The translations under genes and the position numbers were made by a program. Positions 45,562-54,774 of a DNA stretch of 64,000 nt are shown in pieces. Where the stretch lies: the NCBI GenBank assembly GCA_004292955.1, contig RDXX01000008.1, positions 124,001 to 188,000 on the forward strand, read 5' to 3'. Every line of letters begins with the position of its first letter. The stretch's first letter is position 1. The stretch is from Oscillatoriales cyanobacterium. GTDB taxonomy: Bacteria; Cyanobacteriota; Cyanobacteriia; Cyanobacteriales; Microcoleaceae. The notes under the pieces are model-generated. The model searched no databases, was not told the origin of the DNA, and saw only the letters and a program-made list of their open reading frames with translations.

Positions 45562-46212
45562 TTACCCAGCAATCCGAAACTGAGACATTTCCAAAGTTGT
45601 CGGTCTGCTAGGTATCAAGCAAGTATCGCTCAAAACCTCTAAATCAGCAAAGCGTTTTCTATCTGTTGCGATAATTTCTTCGAGCTTAGCATCAAAATCA
45701 AAACGCGGTCCACAATCCCAAAGTTTGAATTGCCAGTGTCCGTTACATACCGTAATTTGCAGTTGAATAGGAGTTTCTGCGGGCAGATTTTTGTGAGCGT
45801 GACGAACTGCATTAGTAAAACCTTCAGCTAAAGCTAGCTGTAATTGGAACCAAACCTCATTGGGGATCGATACATCTTGCAACTGCTCCAACCAGTCCAA
45901 AACTTTAGTTAAAGCATTCATATCTGTGTTGACTTGCAGGCTGATGTTTTTCAAAGAACTTTCATTCAGTTCTGCTTCCTGCTCAATGTCATCTTGCCAA
46001 TCCCACTTCTTTAACAAATTCATTAACCCATCTAAAACGCTAGCCTTTTTTATATTTTGCGATCGCGAGCGACTTTCTACTTCGTAACTTTTGCTCAGCG
46101 ACAAACAATTTCGACCGTCAAGAGTCCGGGTGTAACTCAGCTCGTCTGCAATCTGCCACATGAGTTTGATGCCTCTGCCGCCTTCTGCCAGTTGATCTAT
46201 GCTGTTCGACAT
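45562..46212 (-). CDS. Anti-sigma-factor-like ATPase with permuted parts
   Basis: 216 residues from ATG 46212 (GAGGA precedes it). Residues 5-40 (LAEGGRGIKLMWQIADELSY, then TRTLDGRNCLSLSK) look like the C-terminal G-boxes of an RsbW/SpoIIAB-type HATPase. Residues 95-195 (LQVNTDMNALTKVLDWLEQL, LQLALAEGFTNAVRHAHKNL, FKLWDCGPRFDF) look like the N-terminal half of the same fold, with the N-box Glu and Asn. Normally the order is reversed. The end (TDRKRFADLEVL onward) lacks a second GGRG box. Either a circular permutation or the junction of two tandem genes; a functional kinase is uncertain. Confidence 0.7.
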   Translation of the reverse strand: MSNSIDQLAEGGRGIKLMWQIADELSYTRTLDGRNCLSLSKSYEVESRSRSQNIKKASVLDGLMNLLKKWDWQDDIEQEAELNESSLKNISLQVNTDMNALTKVLDWLEQLQDVSIPNEVWFQLQLALAEGFTNAVRHAHKNLPAETPIQLQITVCNGHWQFKLWDCGPRFDFDAKLEEIIATDRKRFADLEVLSDTCLIPSRPTTLEMSQFRIAG

Positions 46213-47071
46213 TGATTTTCCTCGTCTGAAAGTATTAGTTGTACCCATTTTTCACACCCCCCGACACACCTTGTCGTTTTTTATACTTGCTTATTCAGTA
46301 TAATTTCGGCGTTCATACCAAAATGCTATCTTTTTTGTAGAAGGCATCGCATCAGCAATATGTCTTAAGAGTCTAAGCCAATTGGCTTATTTACCGATCG
46401 CCTGTACGGAGAGGGATCGCCCCCGTAGCACAATCCGCCTGCATCCACCAGAAATTACCGAATCACTGCCGGAGCTCATTTACCCCAGCCGTCGCCAGCT
46501 ACAAAATACAAGGCATTGAGCCACTGCCAACGGTGGCTCGCCGGTAGCCTGCAAAGCCGATTTGAGGTAATCGCTCTCATCCTAAAGGAGTAAGTAATAT
46601 CCGCAAAGGCGATCGTCCGCCAACCTCACACCGGCGTGCCACGTCAATCGATTTTAGATTTTAGATTTTAGATTTTAGATTTTAGATTTTAGAGGCGACC
46701 CTACGGATAAATTCGGGGGAAGAGAGGATTTTCGATTTTCGATTTGGGATTGATTCCACGGATAAATCACGTGGCGGGTACCACAGGTCGAAATTCGCTT
46801 GGTTTCTGCTAAAAATATTGGATTTGACAGCGAAAAATCTAGCAATAAACCCTGTTTTTAGCCCCGCGCGCGTTATTCCAGGAGAAAACTAGGCGATAAA
46901 ACGCAGTTAGATGAATTACCCGGACTAAGCTTTGCTTGCATCTACATAGTCTGTTATGTTCGAGGAGATTCCGGCAGAGGGGAGAGATCCAGGGAGAAAG
47001 TCTGATGAGGAGATGATTTGACAACTAGGTAATAGGTAATTGACATATACAATTTAAACGCGCAACACCTG
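46213..47071. other. Long intergenic region, unexplained
   Basis: About 860 bases between divergent genes. It holds AAAGGAG and several GC-rich inverted segments between 46400 and 46640 (for example CGGTGGCTCGCCGGTAGCC), which look structured and less AT-rich than neighbouring spacers. From 46650 to 46692 there are six units of the heptad ATTTTAG. No open frame of more than about 60 codons is convincing. An RNA gene or a decayed gene is possible; no known RNA family was recognised. Confidence 0.4.
46650..46692. repeat. Heptad repeat ATTTTAG
   Basis: Six consecutive units of GATTTTA. Shorter arrays of the same heptad or its complement (AAAATCT) occur at 39541-39557, 51547-51565 and 56684-56700. 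Confidence 0.8.
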
Positions 47072-47815
47072 ATGACAAAAATTAAACTGACAATTCTGGC
47101 AGCAGTGATTCTGCTACTCCCATTTGGCGCAGCAGTTCCCTTACAAGCTCAAAATCTGCCTCTAATCAAGCGGCTGCTAGCAACAAGAGGATGTCCCGGA
47201 TGCGACTTATTTGGCGCTTCCTTGAGCCGTGCAGATTTGTTTGGCGCTTCCTTGAGTCGCGCCACTCTCAGCAGGGCCGACTTAGTAGATGCGGATTTGA
47301 CTGCGGCGGATTTAATGGAAGCTAATTTAAATAACGCCAACATGAGAAATGCCTTTTTAATCGATGCCGACCTCAGCAAAGCCGACATGAGCAGGGCGGA
47401 CATCAGGGGAGCCAACTTAGAAAATGCCAATCTCAGCGAAAGTTCTCTGCTCGACGCATCTCTTCAGTTGGCTAACTTAAAATGCAGTAATTTGATCGCA
47501 GCTAAACTAAGTCGAAGTGACCTGAGAAACGCCGATTTTACTGGGGCAAACCTCAGCGGTGCTGACCTCAAAGAAGCTGATTTAAGCGGTGCAAATCTCA
47601 GCGGTGCTGACCTCAGAGGGGCAGATTTGAGCGATGCGAGATTGAACAAAGCTAATTTTACAGATGCTAATTTATGCGGCGCCCGGATGCCGAACCGCAA
47701 AATATCTCGGCGAGGTTGTGATGTTAAAAAACAACAACCGATTAGCTCGAACAATTACTGCAATTACTGCCGTGCCGTCAATGACTGGTGGTTAGATATT
47801 TTAAGGTTGAATTAA
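47072..47815 (+). CDS. Exported pentapeptide repeat protein
   Basis: 247 residues. A signal peptide (LTILAAVILLLPFGAAVPLQ, then AQ) is followed by LATRGCPGCDLFGASLSRAD and about 28 pentapeptide repeats (A(D/N)L-x-x) through residue 205, forming a long beta helix. The C-terminus has a cysteine-rich tail (NLCGARMPNRKISRRGC, NYCNYC). The CPGCDLxGA opening is frequent in cyanobacterial pentapeptide proteins. Probably periplasmic or lumenal; function unknown. The opposite-strand long frames are an artefact of repeat composition. Confidence 0.9.
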   Translation: MTKIKLTILAAVILLLPFGAAVPLQAQNLPLIKRLLATRGCPGCDLFGASLSRADLFGASLSRATLSRADLVDADLTAADLMEANLNNANMRNAFLIDADLSKADMSRADIRGANLENANLSESSLLDASLQLANLKCSNLIAAKLSRSDLRNADFTGANLSGADLKEADLSGANLSGADLRGADLSDARLNKANFTDANLCGARMPNRKISRRGCDVKKQQPISSNNYCNYCRAVNDWWLDILRLN

Positions 47816-47846
47816 TTGGTAAGCCGTTTATAGGTGTCGATCTTTA

Positions 47847-47915
47847 GGTACGTAGTTGCGCTTCAGCGCTCTTTCATATATATAAGATAAGAGCGCCCAA
47901 GCGCAACTACGTACC
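47847..47915. repeat. Hairpin element GTACGTAGTTGCGCTT (copy A), likely bidirectional terminator
   Basis: 27-base arms at 47847-47873 and 47889-47915 pair except for two internal positions, with an AT-rich loop. T-rich runs follow on the plus side. It lies between the convergent pentapeptide and hydrolase genes. Copies B and C are at 53368 and 60323. Confidence 0.75.
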
Positions 47916-47958
47916 CTTTTTTATCTTTTTTTACGATCGCACTATGAGCTGACGCACC

Positions 47959-48996
47959 CTACAATAAAAATTTGCTCACTACCCGCAGATATTCTGCACC
48001 GCCGATTTGTGCCGCATTATTGTGTCCTCCATTGGGAACCATGTAAAGCTGTTTGGGCTCGGGTGCTGCATCAAACATTTTTTTGCTCATTTCGGCTGGA
48101 ACTACAGTGTCAGCAGTCCCGTGAATAAATAGTACCGGCATTTGCAGGCGATCGACTTTTGACAGAGAATCAAACCGCTGCGCCAGCAACAAATCTATCG
48201 GAAACGCCCTAAATAGCGGTTTTTGGAAGTCTACCATTGCCCTTACCGAAGTAAAAGAACCCTCCACAATTAACCCCGCAGCCTCCGGGTGCCGCACTGC
48301 TAGATCGATCGCAATTGCCCCTCCCAAAGAATGACCGTAAATATAAATTTGATTTGGGTTAATCCCCCGCTGTTTCACCAAATAATCCCAGGCCTGTTCA
48401 ACATCCTCATAAACCCGAGATTCGCTCGGAAAATCGCCCTGACTTTTTCCATAACCGCGATAATCGATCAGAAATACTGACAAACCTAAGCCATGAAATC
48501 GATTAGCGTGTTCGACATTTGCTCCCACATTTGAACCATTACCGTGCAGGTACAAAACTACCCGCCCTAAGTTCCCCTTGTGAAGTGGGGGAACCGGAAC
48601 CCCCCCTAACCCCCCCTTGTTAAGGGGGGGGACAGGAACAGCCTCTCTGACTCCCCCCCTTAACAAGGGGGGGCTGGGGGGGGTTTGGGATGGTTGAAGT
48701 GGAACCACCTCTCTTACTTCCCCCCGAAATTTGCGGGGGTTTTCCGAGGCAGGAATCCACCACCCATGTACGCTTTCCATTTCCAGCGCCGCTGTTTTAG
48801 CTGGAATTTGCAGCCAAACATCTTGATATTTCAACTTAAAATCATCTGGCGTAGTTTCGATCGCCCGCGCCGGAAAAAATATAAACTTACCTTGCGCTAC
48901 AAATAGCAATACACAAGCAGCAGAATAAGCGATCGCCAAAACTATCCCAAAAGTTATGAGGGATTTAGACAAAACAAATACCAGTAACTTGTTCAT
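47959..48996 (-). CDS. Alpha/beta hydrolase, membrane-anchored, with repeat-derived insert
   Basis: 345 residues. A membrane anchor (LITFGIVLAIAYSAACVLLF) precedes an alpha/beta hydrolase domain: VLYLHGNGSNVGANVEHANR (oxyanion HGNG), YGKSQGDFPSESRVYEDVEQ, the nucleophile elbow IYGHSLGGAIAIDLA, the acid in VLFIHGTADTVVP and the catalytic His in NGGHNN. Between strands, about 45 residues are proline/glycine-rich (TPPSPPLLRGGVREAVPVPP, LNKGGLGGVPVPPLHKGNLG) and come from palindromic repeats at 48572-48688. BEM46-like family; substrate unknown. Active-site residues are intact. Confidence 0.9.
   Translation of the reverse strand: MNKLLVFVLSKSLITFGIVLAIAYSAACVLLFVAQGKFIFFPARAIETTPDDFKLKYQDVWLQIPAKTAALEMESVHGWWIPASENPRKFRGEVREVVPLQPSQTPPSPPLLRGGVREAVPVPPLNKGGLGGVPVPPLHKGNLGRVVLYLHGNGSNVGANVEHANRFHGLGLSVFLIDYRGYGKSQGDFPSESRVYEDVEQAWDYLVKQRGINPNQIYIYGHSLGGAIAIDLAVRHPEAAGLIVEGSFTSVRAMVDFQKPLFRAFPIDLLLAQRFDSLSKVDRLQMPVLFIHGTADTVVPAEMSKKMFDAAPEPKQLYMVPNGGHNNAAQIGGAEYLRVVSKFLL
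48572..48688. repeat. Cluster of CCCCCCTTGTTAAGGGGGG palindromes inside the hydrolase gene
   Basis: Two strong palindromes (around 48610-48630 and 48652-48672) plus a third degenerate unit (48572-48590) and flanking CCCCCCAGCCCCCC-like tracts. All are in frame and add about 40 residues. Related to the insert in the kinase gene at 16549-16590. Confidence 0.8.
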
Positions 48997-49118
48997 AGAA
49001 AATAAGACACGCGGGAGATTAGAAATCGGTCAAAAACTAATGACAAATGATTAATTCATATGATTAGCTTTAGATCGATTACTAACTTCCGCAGCAGCGT
49101 TCCGCCGAATTTCAAAAA

Positions 49119-50579
49119 TTAATTCAATTCCGGGTGACGCAAGTGCCAATTAGTGGATTGTTCGTAAGCATGAGCCACTTGAAACAGCCGAGATTCTTGC
49201 AAAACATTACCAATCAGTTGTATACCCACCGGCAGTCCTTTATCATCAAATCCGCAGGGCAAACTCAAAGCTGGCAAACCAGCAAGATTCACCGGAATAG
49301 TCATCAAATCTGACAAATACATACTCAGGGGGTCGTTGAATTTTTCGCCTGCCTTAAAAGCCGTAGTCGGAGCAGTGGGACAGACCAAAACATCAACTTG
49401 AGAAAAAGCTTTTTCAAAGTCTTCTTTAATCAAAGTCCGAACTTTTTGAGCTTTGAGATAATAGGCGTCGTAATATCCAGCGGACAACACGTAAGTGCCG
49501 ATCGCAATCCGGCGTTTAACTTCTGCACCGAACCCTTGAGCGCGAGTTTTGGCATACATATCCAAAAGATTTTCGGGATCGGGCGATCGGAAACCATACT
49601 TTACTCCATCATATCTCGCCAAATTCGCCGAAGCTTCCGAGGGAGCAATAATGTAGTAAGTGGGCAAACCGTAGCGGAACCGGGGACAAGAAACGACTTG
49701 AATTTCTGCGCCCAATTGTTGAAATTGCTCGATCGCCTTTGTCACGGCGTCTTTAACCGCCGAGTCCAACCCGACGCCAAAAGTTTCTTTAATTACACCA
49801 ATTCTAATCTGACCCTTCGGTCGCAAACTGGGTCTCAAAGCTTGGGCGTAGTCAGGAATTGGGACATTGAGACTCGTCGAATCTTTACTGTCATAACCAG
49901 CGACAGCCCCCAACAAAATCGCCGTATCCTCAACAGTCCGGCCAAAGGGCCCGATTTGATCGAGAGAAGAAGCGTAGGCCACCAAACCGTAACGAGAAAC
50001 CAACCCATAGGTCGGTTTCAGCCCCACCAAACCGCAAAAAGCAGCAGGTTGGCGGATCGAACCTCCAGTATCCGAACCCAAGCTAACGACGCATTCTCCG
50101 CCGGCTACCGCTGCGGCAGAACCGCCAGAAGAACCTCCGGGCACGCGCTCCAAGTCCCAAGGATTCGCGGTAACTTGATAGGCCGAAGTTTCCGTCGAGC
50201 TCCCCATGGCAAACTCGTCCATATTGGCCTTGCCCAGAATCACCGCACCGGCTGCTTTGAGTTTGGAGACGACGGTTGCATCGTAGGGAGGGACAAAATT
50301 TTCCAAAATCCGAGAGGCGCAGGTTGTGGGAATGCCCTCGGTGCACATATTGTCTTTAACGGCGATCGGGATGCCGGCCAACAACCCAATTGCCTCGCCT
50401 GCTGCGATTTGGGCATCCACTTTGTGGGCCTGCGCCAATGCGCTGTCTGCTGTCACGCACAGAAAGCTTTTCAATTTCGGCTCTAGCTGGGTAATTCGGT
50501 CTAATGCTTCTTGAGTAATTTCCACAGCAGAGCGTTCTTTATTGACCAGTTGTCGGTGCAACTCGCGGATGGATGCCAT
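49119..50579 (-). CDS. gatA: Glutamyl-tRNA(Gln) amidotransferase subunit A
   Basis: 486 residues from [20 protein letters not shown] (ATG 50577-50579); an upstream ATG in frame adds 11 unlikely residues. The amidase triad is present: Lys in [14 protein letters not shown], cis-Ser in [18 protein letters not shown] and the nucleophile Ser region [20 protein letters not shown]. It supplies ammonia from glutamine to convert Glu-tRNA(Gln) to Gln-tRNA(Gln) within GatCAB. gatB and gatC are not in the window, as usual in cyanobacteria. Confidence 0.97.
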   Translation of the reverse strand: MASIRELHRQLVNKERSAVEITQEALDRITQLEPKLKSFLCVTADSALAQAHKVDAQIAAGEAIGLLAGIPIAVKDNMCTEGIPTTCASRILENFVPPYDATVVSKLKAAGAVILGKANMDEFAMGSSTETSAYQVTANPWDLERVPGGSSGGSAAAVAGGECVVSLGSDTGGSIRQPAAFCGLVGLKPTYGLVSRYGLVAYASSLDQIGPFGRTVEDTAILLGAVAGYDSKDSTSLNVPIPDYAQALRPSLRPKGQIRIGVIKETFGVGLDSAVKDAVTKAIEQFQQLGAEIQVVSCPRFRYGLPTYYIIAPSEASANLARYDGVKYGFRSPDPENLLDMYAKTRAQGFGAEVKRRIAIGTYVLSAGYYDAYYLKAQKVRTLIKEDFEKAFSQVDVLVCPTAPTTAFKAGEKFNDPLSMYLSDLMTIPVNLAGLPALSLPCGFDDKGLPVGIQLIGNVLQESRLFQVAHAYEQSTNWHLRHPELN

Positions 50580-50796
50580 GCTCGTACCTTTATCATTTCT
50601 ACTTTCAGCCACTTAGCCAATATAGCTGGCAATTGCACGCACTTACAGCCCTTCTTCAACTGCGTCTCTATGCTTGCATCTGCGGTAAAAAAAGCTACGT
50701 ATTTGCCGCGACGATCCCCAAGAAGACAATTTCATCCGGAATTCTCCCCAAAACCAAAGATATATGGTAAGAAGTTCCCGATGCCCCGTTGGAGGA

Positions 50797-51252
50797 ATGC
50801 CACCTAAAGCTCACTTAGAATCTCACCTGACGGCAGAGGAACTCAAAATTCGCTACCGGCAGGCACAAAACACCACAGAGTCGCGCCGCTGGCACTTGCT
50901 ACTCTTAGTTTCCCGAAATTGGACTATCAAACAAGCAGCCCAAGTCGTAGGGATTAACTACGACTACGCCAAAGAAATTGTCCAGCGCTATAACCGAGAA
51001 GGGCCTAACTCTGTGAGAAACCGCAGCGGAGACCGCCAGCCCCCTCCTGCCAAATCCTTGCTGAGCCCCGAACAGCAAGAAGAACTGCGACAAGCCCTGC
51101 AAGGCCCCGCCCCCGACGGCGGAGACTGGACAGGCCCCAAAGTAGCTCGCTGGATTGCTGAAAAGACTGGTAGCGCTCATGTTTGGCCCCAACGCGGCTG
51201 GGATTATCTCAAGCGGTTGGGTGTTGATTGGCGGCGCCGCCGCAGAAAGTAG
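50797..51252 (+). CDS. Helix-turn-helix protein, IS630-transposase N-terminal type
   Basis: 151 residues from MPPKAHLESHLTAEELKIRY. Two winged HTH units, LLLLVSRNWTIKQAAQVVGI and YAKEIVQRYNREGPNSVRNR, then a third helical part, EELRQALQGPAPDGGDWTGP and VARWIAEKTGSAHVWPQRGW. This is the DNA-binding half of IS630/Tc1-type transposases; the DDE catalytic half is missing and the frame ends in WRRRRRK. Stand-alone versions of this size are common in cyanobacteria, so it may be a domesticated regulator rather than a fragment. Confidence 0.8.
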   Translation: MPPKAHLESHLTAEELKIRYRQAQNTTESRRWHLLLLVSRNWTIKQAAQVVGINYDYAKEIVQRYNREGPNSVRNRSGDRQPPPAKSLLSPEQQEELRQALQGPAPDGGDWTGPKVARWIAEKTGSAHVWPQRGWDYLKRLGVDWRRRRRK

Positions 51253-51617
51253 ATCGTTCGCAATATTTTAGAGGGGTCGATCGCCATTGGGTGCGATCGC
51301 TCCCTTTATTTTGGCAGAAGTCATTAGTCAGTTGTCAGTATTCGTAGGGTGTGTCGCCTGCGATAAATCCCTAAATTAAATCCACAATTTTGTGGCGACG
51401 CACCTTATATGATTTATCAACAAGCTTGCTACCACAAAAATGTTGGGTTGGTTTCCTCATCCCTTGAAAAGAAAAAGTGCGTCGCTCGATCGATTGTCGC
51501 TCTTTGTGGAGGATTGTCGATGTATCCGCACCCTACGGCTGCGGCTAAAATCTAAAATCTAAAATCGTTTGAATCGTGCAATAATAGCTGATTAGATTGA
51601 ATTTGGTTGTGTTGAGG
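51253..51617. other. Intergenic region with repeats
   Basis: 365 bases. Holds a TAGGGTGTGTCGCC...GGCGACGCACCTTA palindromic element (about 51345-51410), a second GTGCGTCGCTC / GCACCCTACGG pair near 51477-51538, and AAAATCT heptads (51547-51565). The promoter of the following gene must lie near 51560-51610. No gene. Confidence 0.45.
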
Positions 51618-52931
51618 ATGTCGAGTATGCCAGGGTTCAGCCGTTTTTTGTCGATCGCAAACAAGATGGCGGCAGTAGCAGCCAGCATCGGACTGGTTCA
51701 GGTGTTAACCATCGCCAGTTCACTTGCTCAATCATCTAATCCGCGTTCCCTAGACGAACTCTACAAAATTCGCGATCGGCTCGTCACCCAACTAGAACAA
51801 CCCGCCTCACCCTCCCCAGAACCAACCCTGCTCTCTGGCTTAGTTCCCTTCGCCGGCAATTCTCAAGAAAAATTGGTACAGCAGTTGCAAGAGGTGGAAG
51901 TTCAAATATTAGTAGAACAGAGAGCTAACGACAACTTACAGCAAGCAGTCCGTTTGGCCAACCGAGCCGTAGAAACGGGAGGGAAGTCAAATCAGTCGAT
52001 CGAATCTTCCCAGCAAACTCAATTTTTGTGGCACCAGGCCCTCAACAACTTACAAGAAGTTCCGCAAAATTCATTTTTAGCTCCCCTCACAGCCTCCAAA
52101 GCTCAAGAATACCGGGAAAATTTAACCGTAGCAACCTCTCAAGTCCAGCAAGCAAAATCCGATTTTTTGGCAGAGGTTGCCCGTTCAAGCGGTTTGTCGA
52201 ATGAAGCGTCGATCGGGATTTGCCACCTTTCTAGAGAGTGCGTCAACCTCCGGGGCGATGTGCCTCCTATCAGCCCGGCCAGCTTAATTAAAGTGCCGAT
52301 AGCTGTCGCCCTGATGCAAAAACTCGACAAAGAAAAAATCAGTCTGAACCATGAAGTATTCGTCGATCCGGGCAATTTCACCGAAGACTCATCGACGAAG
52401 ATTTTGTCTAGGCGCAATTACCCGGTACAACTACTGTTAGAAGAAATGATCGATCGCAGCAGCAACATCGCCACCAATCAACTGATCGATTATTTGGGTT
52501 CCGATTACATCAATCAATTCTTAGAAAATCGCGGCTACCAAGTCACCCGCGTGAACTTCAAATTAATGGGGGAAAAAACTATGCCCGCCAACCCCGGTTC
52601 CGGGCCCAACCGCGTAACTGCTAACGAACTCACCGAAATGATGGTGCAAATTTACAACGGCGAAACACCGGGCGCTAAACTGTTAGTAGAAACTCTCAAC
52701 CAGCAGTACGATCGCGCTTTGGGATTTGCCGCCTTGAAAGGAAGTAAAGCTCAGTGGTTGGGCGAAAAAACCGGGGAGAATTCCCTGGTGCTAGGCACAA
52801 CTTTAGCGATGAACATTGACGGCGAAGCCTATGTGATGACTGTGATAGACAGCCGCACCAGTGGCGATCTACAAATCCGCAAGTCTATTGCTAAAATTGC
52901 CGATTATATTAGTAATAATCCCAGCTTTTAA
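51618..52931 (+). CDS. Exported class A beta-lactamase-like serine hydrolase
   Basis: 437 residues from ATG 51618 (ATG 51627 is possible). A signal peptide (IANKMAAVAASIGLVQVLTI, then ASSLAQ) leads to a coiled-coil-rich N-terminal half (SLDELYKIRDRLVTQLEQ, LQQAVRLANRAVETGG). From about residue 190 comes a class A serine hydrolase: ISPASLIKVPIAVALMQKLD (Ser-x-x-Lys), DRSSNIATNQLIDYLG (Ser-x-Asn-like), LGEKTGENSLVLGTT (KTG). It may be a beta-lactamase or a D-alanyl carboxypeptidase-like enzyme acting in the periplasm. The Glu of the omega loop is not obvious, so antibiotic hydrolysis is doubtful. Confidence 0.88.
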   Translation: MSSMPGFSRFLSIANKMAAVAASIGLVQVLTIASSLAQSSNPRSLDELYKIRDRLVTQLEQPASPSPEPTLLSGLVPFAGNSQEKLVQQLQEVEVQILVEQRANDNLQQAVRLANRAVETGGKSNQSIESSQQTQFLWHQALNNLQEVPQNSFLAPLTASKAQEYRENLTVATSQVQQAKSDFLAEVARSSGLSNEASIGICHLSRECVNLRGDVPPISPASLIKVPIAVALMQKLDKEKISLNHEVFVDPGNFTEDSSTKILSRRNYPVQLLLEEMIDRSSNIATNQLIDYLGSDYINQFLENRGYQVTRVNFKLMGEKTMPANPGSGPNRVTANELTEMMVQIYNGETPGAKLLVETLNQQYDRALGFAALKGSKAQWLGEKTGENSLVLGTTLAMNIDGEAYVMTVIDSRTSGDLQIRKSIAKIADYISNNPSF

Positions 52932-52956
52932 AAATGTGAAAACTTGTTAAAAATTT

Positions 52957-53360
52957 ATGTGCCTGAATCCAGGAGATATTCTGTGCGATCGCTACGAAAT
53001 TATCGAAAAATTGGGGCGGGGAGGGTTTGCGATTACCTATACAGCTAAGGATTTAAAGCAACTAGAAAATTCTCCTTGTGTAGTCAAGGAAATTTTGCCT
53101 CCTCAATCTAAAGATTCGCAAGTTTTGCAAGGAGCAAAAGCACTATTTGAAAAAGAAGCTAAAGCCCTGGAGGAACTCTATAAGTGCGAGTGCACTCCTA
53201 GGTTCATCGCTTTCCAGAAAATGGAAATTTTTACTTAATTCAAGAATACATCGAAGGAACTCCGCTCAATGAAGAACTCTTTGTCGGAAAGCAGTTAGGC
53301 CTTGCTTTTGTTCCCGTCAAGTATCCGACAGCGGCTGCGGCAGGTTTAAAGTGCGATTAA
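52957..53360 (+). pseudogene. Broken serine/threonine protein kinase, N-lobe only
   Basis: Begins as a normal kinase: MCLNPGDILCDRYEIIEKLG, RGGFAITYTAKD, VVKEILPP. At about 53212-53216 one base is missing: the first frame ends in FQKMEIFT and stop, while the shifted frame continues PENGNFYLIQEYIEGTPLNE and ELFVGKQLG. After that the sequence leaves the kinase fold (LAFVPVKYPTAAAAG) and stops at 53358-53360. No catalytic loop remains, so the gene is dead. A hairpin element lies just after the break. Confidence 0.85.
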
Positions 53361-53367
53361 CATAATT

Positions 53368-53433
53368 AGGTACGTTGTTGCGCTTGGGCGCTCTTTCATA
53401 TAGACAAGAGCGCTGAAGCGCAACAACATACCT
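53368..53433. repeat. Hairpin element (copy B), inverted orientation
   Basis: 28-base arms at 53368-53395 and 53406-53433. Same family as 47847, but the two asymmetric internal bases (GG versus CA) are swapped between arms, so the element lies in the opposite direction. It follows the kinase pseudogene. Confidence 0.7.
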
Positions 53434-53469
53434 TAATAACGTAGATTTATATAATCGCCAAATCAGAAA

Positions 53470-54306
53470 ATGTCCCACACAAAACTCAACGTTTCTGTCA
53501 AAGGAAAAGGATTTCCGATTCTCTGCTTGCACGGCCATCCAGGTTCCGGCGATTGTATGTCTGTCTTCACAGAACACCTATCACAGCGGTTTCGGACGAT
53601 CGCCCCAGACTTGCGCGGATATGGCAACAGTCGCACCTCAAATTCCTTTGAAATGACCGACCACTTGCTTGATTTAGAAGCACTTCTAGACCGATTAGGG
53701 GTCGATCGCACTTTAGTCATCGGCTGGTCTTTGGGAGGCATTTTAGCCCTGGAATTAGCCATGAAATATCCCCAGCGAGTCACCGGTTTGATTCTCCTCG
53801 CATCCGCCGCCAAACCGCGCGGAAGTCACCCGCCCATTTCTTGGCAAGATAATCTTTACACCGGTTTAGCCGGAATTATTAACTGGGTGGTACCCGGTTG
53901 GCAGTGGAATATTGATACTTTTGGCAGGCGATCGCTCTTTCGCTACTTAATCCAGCAGCATACAGCGACCCCTTACCGCTACTTAGCCGCAGCAGGTACT
54001 CCCGCCTACCTCCAGACTTCCCACAAGGCGACAAAGGCGTTAAATACCGCTCTCAGAGCCGGATACGATCGCTTACCACAACTCGGCGAGATTCAATGTC
54101 CGTGCTTGGTGTTGGCCGGAGAGGGCGATCGACATATCACCTCAGCATCCAGTTTAGAAACAGCCCGCCACCTTCAGGACAGTCAGTGGCAGTGCTATCC
54201 CAATACAGCCCACTTATTTCCTTGGGAAATTCCCGATCGGGTAGTCACAGATATCGATCGGTGGATTGAGAGTCACCCCCAAGCAGTTGGCAATTCCGAG
54301 TCTTGA
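53470..54306 (+). CDS. Alpha/beta hydrolase
   Basis: 278 residues. FPILCLHGHPGSGDCMSVFT (HGHPG oxyanion strand), TIAPDLRGYGNSRTSNSFEM, the nucleophile elbow LVIGWSLGGILALELAMKYP (Ser of GWSLGG), the acid in CLVLAGEGDRHITSASS and the catalytic His in PNTAHLFPWEIP. Cytoplasmic, no signal peptide. The substrate cannot be told; relatives include haloperoxidase-like and carboxylesterase-like enzymes. Stand-alone gene. Confidence 0.9.
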   Translation: MSHTKLNVSVKGKGFPILCLHGHPGSGDCMSVFTEHLSQRFRTIAPDLRGYGNSRTSNSFEMTDHLLDLEALLDRLGVDRTLVIGWSLGGILALELAMKYPQRVTGLILLASAAKPRGSHPPISWQDNLYTGLAGIINWVVPGWQWNIDTFGRRSLFRYLIQQHTATPYRYLAAAGTPAYLQTSHKATKALNTALRAGYDRLPQLGEIQCPCLVLAGEGDRHITSASSLETARHLQDSQWQCYPNTAHLFPWEIPDRVVTDIDRWIESHPQAVGNSES

Positions 54307-54495
54307 GTTTTGAATTTTTAGAAGCAATCAATCATCCAACCGTCTAGAGTTTTGAAGCTATATCGTTGGCGTTGGCATCCGAGTTAAACAGTGCGATCGT
54401 CCCAAATGGCGATCGGGGTTCCCTTGCAGGGTATAATTCCGATATTGCCGGATTTAAATTGACAACTCAAAACTCAAAACTCAAAATTCCTGCTG

Positions 54496-54774
54496 CTACT
54501 GGCTGCTCAAAACAGGCAACAACCCTCCCTCACCAAACTTTCCCAAATCATCTGCAACCGTCAAAGCAATAGGTTTGCAGCGCTGAATGGAAACACTCAG
54601 ACCTTCTGCACCTTCATTTTCTATGTCTTCTATATATCCTGCTTTTGCAGATTCCGCCTCTTGAGCCGTCAAGAAGGGGCCAAAATAGTAAATACACCGC
54701 GGCGCTGAAGTTTTCACTTCAACCCACCAAGCCAATCCGAAAAAGTTGAGCAAGCTAATCAAGAGTTCTTTCAT
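54496..54774 (-). CDS. DUF1816 protein
   Basis: 92 residues: MKELLISLLNFFGLAWWVEV, then KTSAPRCIYYFGPFLTAQEA, AESAKAGYIEDIENEGAEGL and SVSIQRCKPIALTVADDLGK. The AWWVEV...C-Y-FGPF pattern is the DUF1816 domain, a small cyanobacterial domain sometimes linked to phycobilisome (CpcD-like) proteins. Function unknown. Confidence 0.85.
   Translation of the reverse strand: MKELLISLLNFFGLAWWVEVKTSAPRCIYYFGPFLTAQEAESAKAGYIEDIENEGAEGLSVSIQRCKPIALTVADDLGKFGEGGLLPVLSSQ

Noticed and set aside
46400-46640. Possible cobalamin riboswitch or tmRNA
   Set aside because: The core motifs of these RNA families could not be found in order; only a few short GC-rich inverted segments are present.
47149-47754. Minus-strand Ala/Lys/Ser-rich frames
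   Set aside because: Antisense of the pentapeptide repeats; the five-residue period explains the open frames.
49398-50486. 362-codon plus-strand frame
   Set aside because: It is the antisense of gatA, a certain gene; the encoded sequence is Arg/Ser-rich and without domains.
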